Source: DATEPR01 sp036269975
Lineage (GTDB): Bacteria > Actinomycetota > Actinomycetes > Mycobacteriales > Pseudonocardiaceae
Length of the DNA: 13,614 bases
Assembly: GCA_036269975.1 (NCBI GenBank)
Contig: DATBDL010000372.1
Coordinates: 1-13,614, forward strand
Reading direction: 5' to 3'
Shown: positions 12,524 through 13,614 of the stretch, piece after piece
How positions within the stretch are numbered: the first letter of the stretch is position 1
Layout: each line of letters begins with the position of its first letter
Made by a program: the position numbers and the translations under genes
The notes under the pieces: model-generated
Databases searched by the model: none
Told to the model about the DNA's origin: nothing
The model's input: the letters and a program-made list of their open reading frames with translations, nothing else

Positions 12524-13567
12524 CTACTTGCCCGCTGCCGTTCCGCCCCTGATACCGGGCACCAACACCGAGCTGATCCCCAACTGGTCCAACGCCAACG
12601 CGATCGCACCGCGCAGCGCGCCGTCCTGGTCGAAGCGTGCCGTCACCAGTTCCGGCGGGAACGGCACCGCCTGCGCGAGCCGTGGCCGCAGCGCCGGCAA
12701 CAACACGTCCGCCGACGCCATCAGCCCGCCCCCCACCGCGATCCGGGCCGGGTCGATGGCAATCGCCAGGTTCGCCACGTGCACCGCCAACTCGTCCAGT
12801 GCCTCGGCCAGCAACGTCCTCGCGGCCGGATCGCGATCAGCCAGTGTGAACAGCTCGGCCGCCGTACTCGGCCTACCCAGCAGCGCCGACGCCCGCTCGC
12901 CAAGGCCACGCCCGGCGACGGCCTCCTCCAGTGACGCCGAGCCGGTCGCGAAGCCGCCGCGATCTGTGACACCGCGCAGGTTGTAGCCGATCTCGCCGGA
13001 GGCGCCGTTCGCGCCGGTGACCACCCGGCCGCCGATCAGGATCGCGGCCGCCAGTCCGGTGCCGACCGTCAGGAACACGCCGGGATCGGCGCCGGCCAGT
13101 GCGCCCCAGCGCCATTCGGCCAGTGCCGCCGCCTTGGCGTCCGTGCCGACCACCGTCACCTCGGCGCCGAACCGTGCGCTGACCGTCTCGCGCAGCCGCA
13201 ACTGTTCCCAGCCGGGCACGTTGGGCGCCAACAGAATCTGGTCCGGCAGCACGATGCCGGGGCTGACCACCCCGATCGCGGCCAGCCGGTCCGGCCAGCC
13301 GGGCAGGTGGGCGTCCAGCAGGCGGGTCGCCGCGGTCAGCGTGCGGTCCACCGCCTGTACCGCGCCGGACATGGCATCGGTGTCCAGCCGATGCTGCACC
13401 AGCACCTCGCCGGACAGGTCGGCGACACCTACGGCCACCTTCGTACCGCCGAAATCGATGCCCAGGATCAGGTCCGCTGTCGTGGACGGCAGCACTGTCG
13501 CGATGCCATCCACGACAGGGTTGTCATCCGGCCTGATCGTGTCCGGCGCGGAAAGTGCGTTTTCCAT
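12524..13567 (-). CDS. ROK-family sugar kinase-like protein
   Basis: A 347-residue protein of the ROK family (sugar kinases and repressors); no N-terminal helix-turn-helix is visible, so it is a kinase-type member. Visible: phosphate-binding LILGIDFGGTKVAVGVADLSG (33-53, in part), VVSPGIVLPD, the catalytic Asp in VVGTDAKAAALAEW (D143), VFLTVGTGLAAAILIGGRVV, and PARIAVGGGLMASADVLLPAL. Two oddities: the usual ExGH that holds the sugar reads GEIGYN (Y195 for His), and the zinc CxCGxxGCxE motif is absent, replaced by GVTDRGGFATGSASLEE. A glucokinase call is therefore unsafe. About 32 residues precede the normal family start. That segment includes DNA forming a strong hairpin, so the ATG at 13567 is not certain. 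Confidence 0.85.
   Translation of the reverse strand: MENALSAPDTIRPDDNPVVDGIATVLPSTTADLILGIDFGGTKVAVGVADLSGEVLVQHRLDTDAMSGAVQAVDRTLTAATRLLDAHLPGWPDRLAAIGVVSPGIVLPDQILLAPNVPGWEQLRLRETVSARFGAEVTVVGTDAKAAALAEWRWGALAGADPGVFLTVGTGLAAAILIGGRVVTGANGASGEIGYNLRGVTDRGGFATGSASLEEAVAGRGLGERASALLGRPSTAAELFTLADRDPAARTLLAEALDELAVHVANLAIAIDPARIAVGGGLMASADVLLPALRPRLAQAVPFPPELVTARFDQDGALRGAIALALDQLGISSVLVPGIRGGTAAGK
13477..13518. repeat. long inverted repeat inside the ROK gene 5' end
   Basis: CTGTCGTGGA (13477-13486) and TCCACGACAG (13509-13518) match perfectly as inverted 10-base arms. Inside them, after one mismatch, GGCA (13488-13491) pairs with TGCC (13504-13507), leaving a 12-base loop. The whole element covers residues 17-31 of the annotated ROK protein, before the first conserved motif. 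It could be an operator or a translation-control hairpin in the leader if the real start is further downstream. Confidence 0.6.
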
Positions 13568-13614
13568 ACTCGCGTGTTCCCCAAGATGGTTGTGCCGTGG
13601 CGCACGGTTTGCGG

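Noticed and set aside
1..13614. CRISPR arrays, insertion sequences, integrase or attachment sites
   Set aside because: No regularly spaced repeats, transposase or recombinase frames, or flanking direct repeats were seen.

Overview
The window is high-GC DNA (third codon positions almost all G or C) with GTG starts, apparently leaderless promoters and 4-base stop/start overlaps. This points to an actinomycete, and the style suits Pseudonocardiaceae-type organisms, but the genus cannot be fixed from the sequence alone. There are 13 protein genes I support, plus regulatory sites. I see no tRNA, rRNA, CRISPR array or insertion sequence.

Region 1 (1-10268) is a divergent catabolic locus. On the minus strand are three overlapping genes: a PaaX-family regulator, tryptophan 2,3-dioxygenase, and a kynureninase-like enzyme that runs off the left edge. 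On the plus strand are seven tightly packed genes: an LLM-class flavin oxidoreductase, a fused FAD monooxygenase/OYE-type protein of the 2-aminobenzoyl-CoA monooxygenase/reductase family, a creatininase-family amidohydrolase, a benzoate/2-aminobenzoate-CoA ligase, a crotonase, a RidA-family protein and an acyl-CoA dehydrogenase. Together they suggest a route from L-tryptophan to N-formylkynurenine, kynurenine, anthranilate, 2-aminobenzoyl-CoA, a dearomatised ring and beta-oxidation-like ring opening. The ligase/monooxygenase part resembles the aerobic 2-aminobenzoate pathway described in Azoarcus evansii. The 46-base divergent promoter carries an inverted repeat between two apparently leaderless GTG starts, a plausible PaaX operator responding to an aryl-CoA.

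Several enzymes of this locus depart from their families in a consistent way. The OYE half of the monooxygenase is shortened and lacks several flavin/substrate residues. The crotonase lacks both hydratase glutamates. The RidA lacks the arginine that grips a free carboxylate. An LLM oxidoreductase and a creatininase homologue are present, and a classical formamidase is not seen. These may mark a variant pathway with rewired reduction, deamination and deformylation steps.

Region 2 (10173-10945) holds a minus-strand 39-residue single-pass membrane protein overlapping the 3' end of the dehydrogenase gene, then about 640 bases without a convincing gene but with several inverted repeats. Region 3 (10946-13567) has a membrane phosphoglycosyl transferase for exopolysaccharide initiation on the plus strand and a convergent ROK-family sugar kinase on the minus strand, with a GC-rich hairpin between them. 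Nothing ties region 3 to the catabolic locus.
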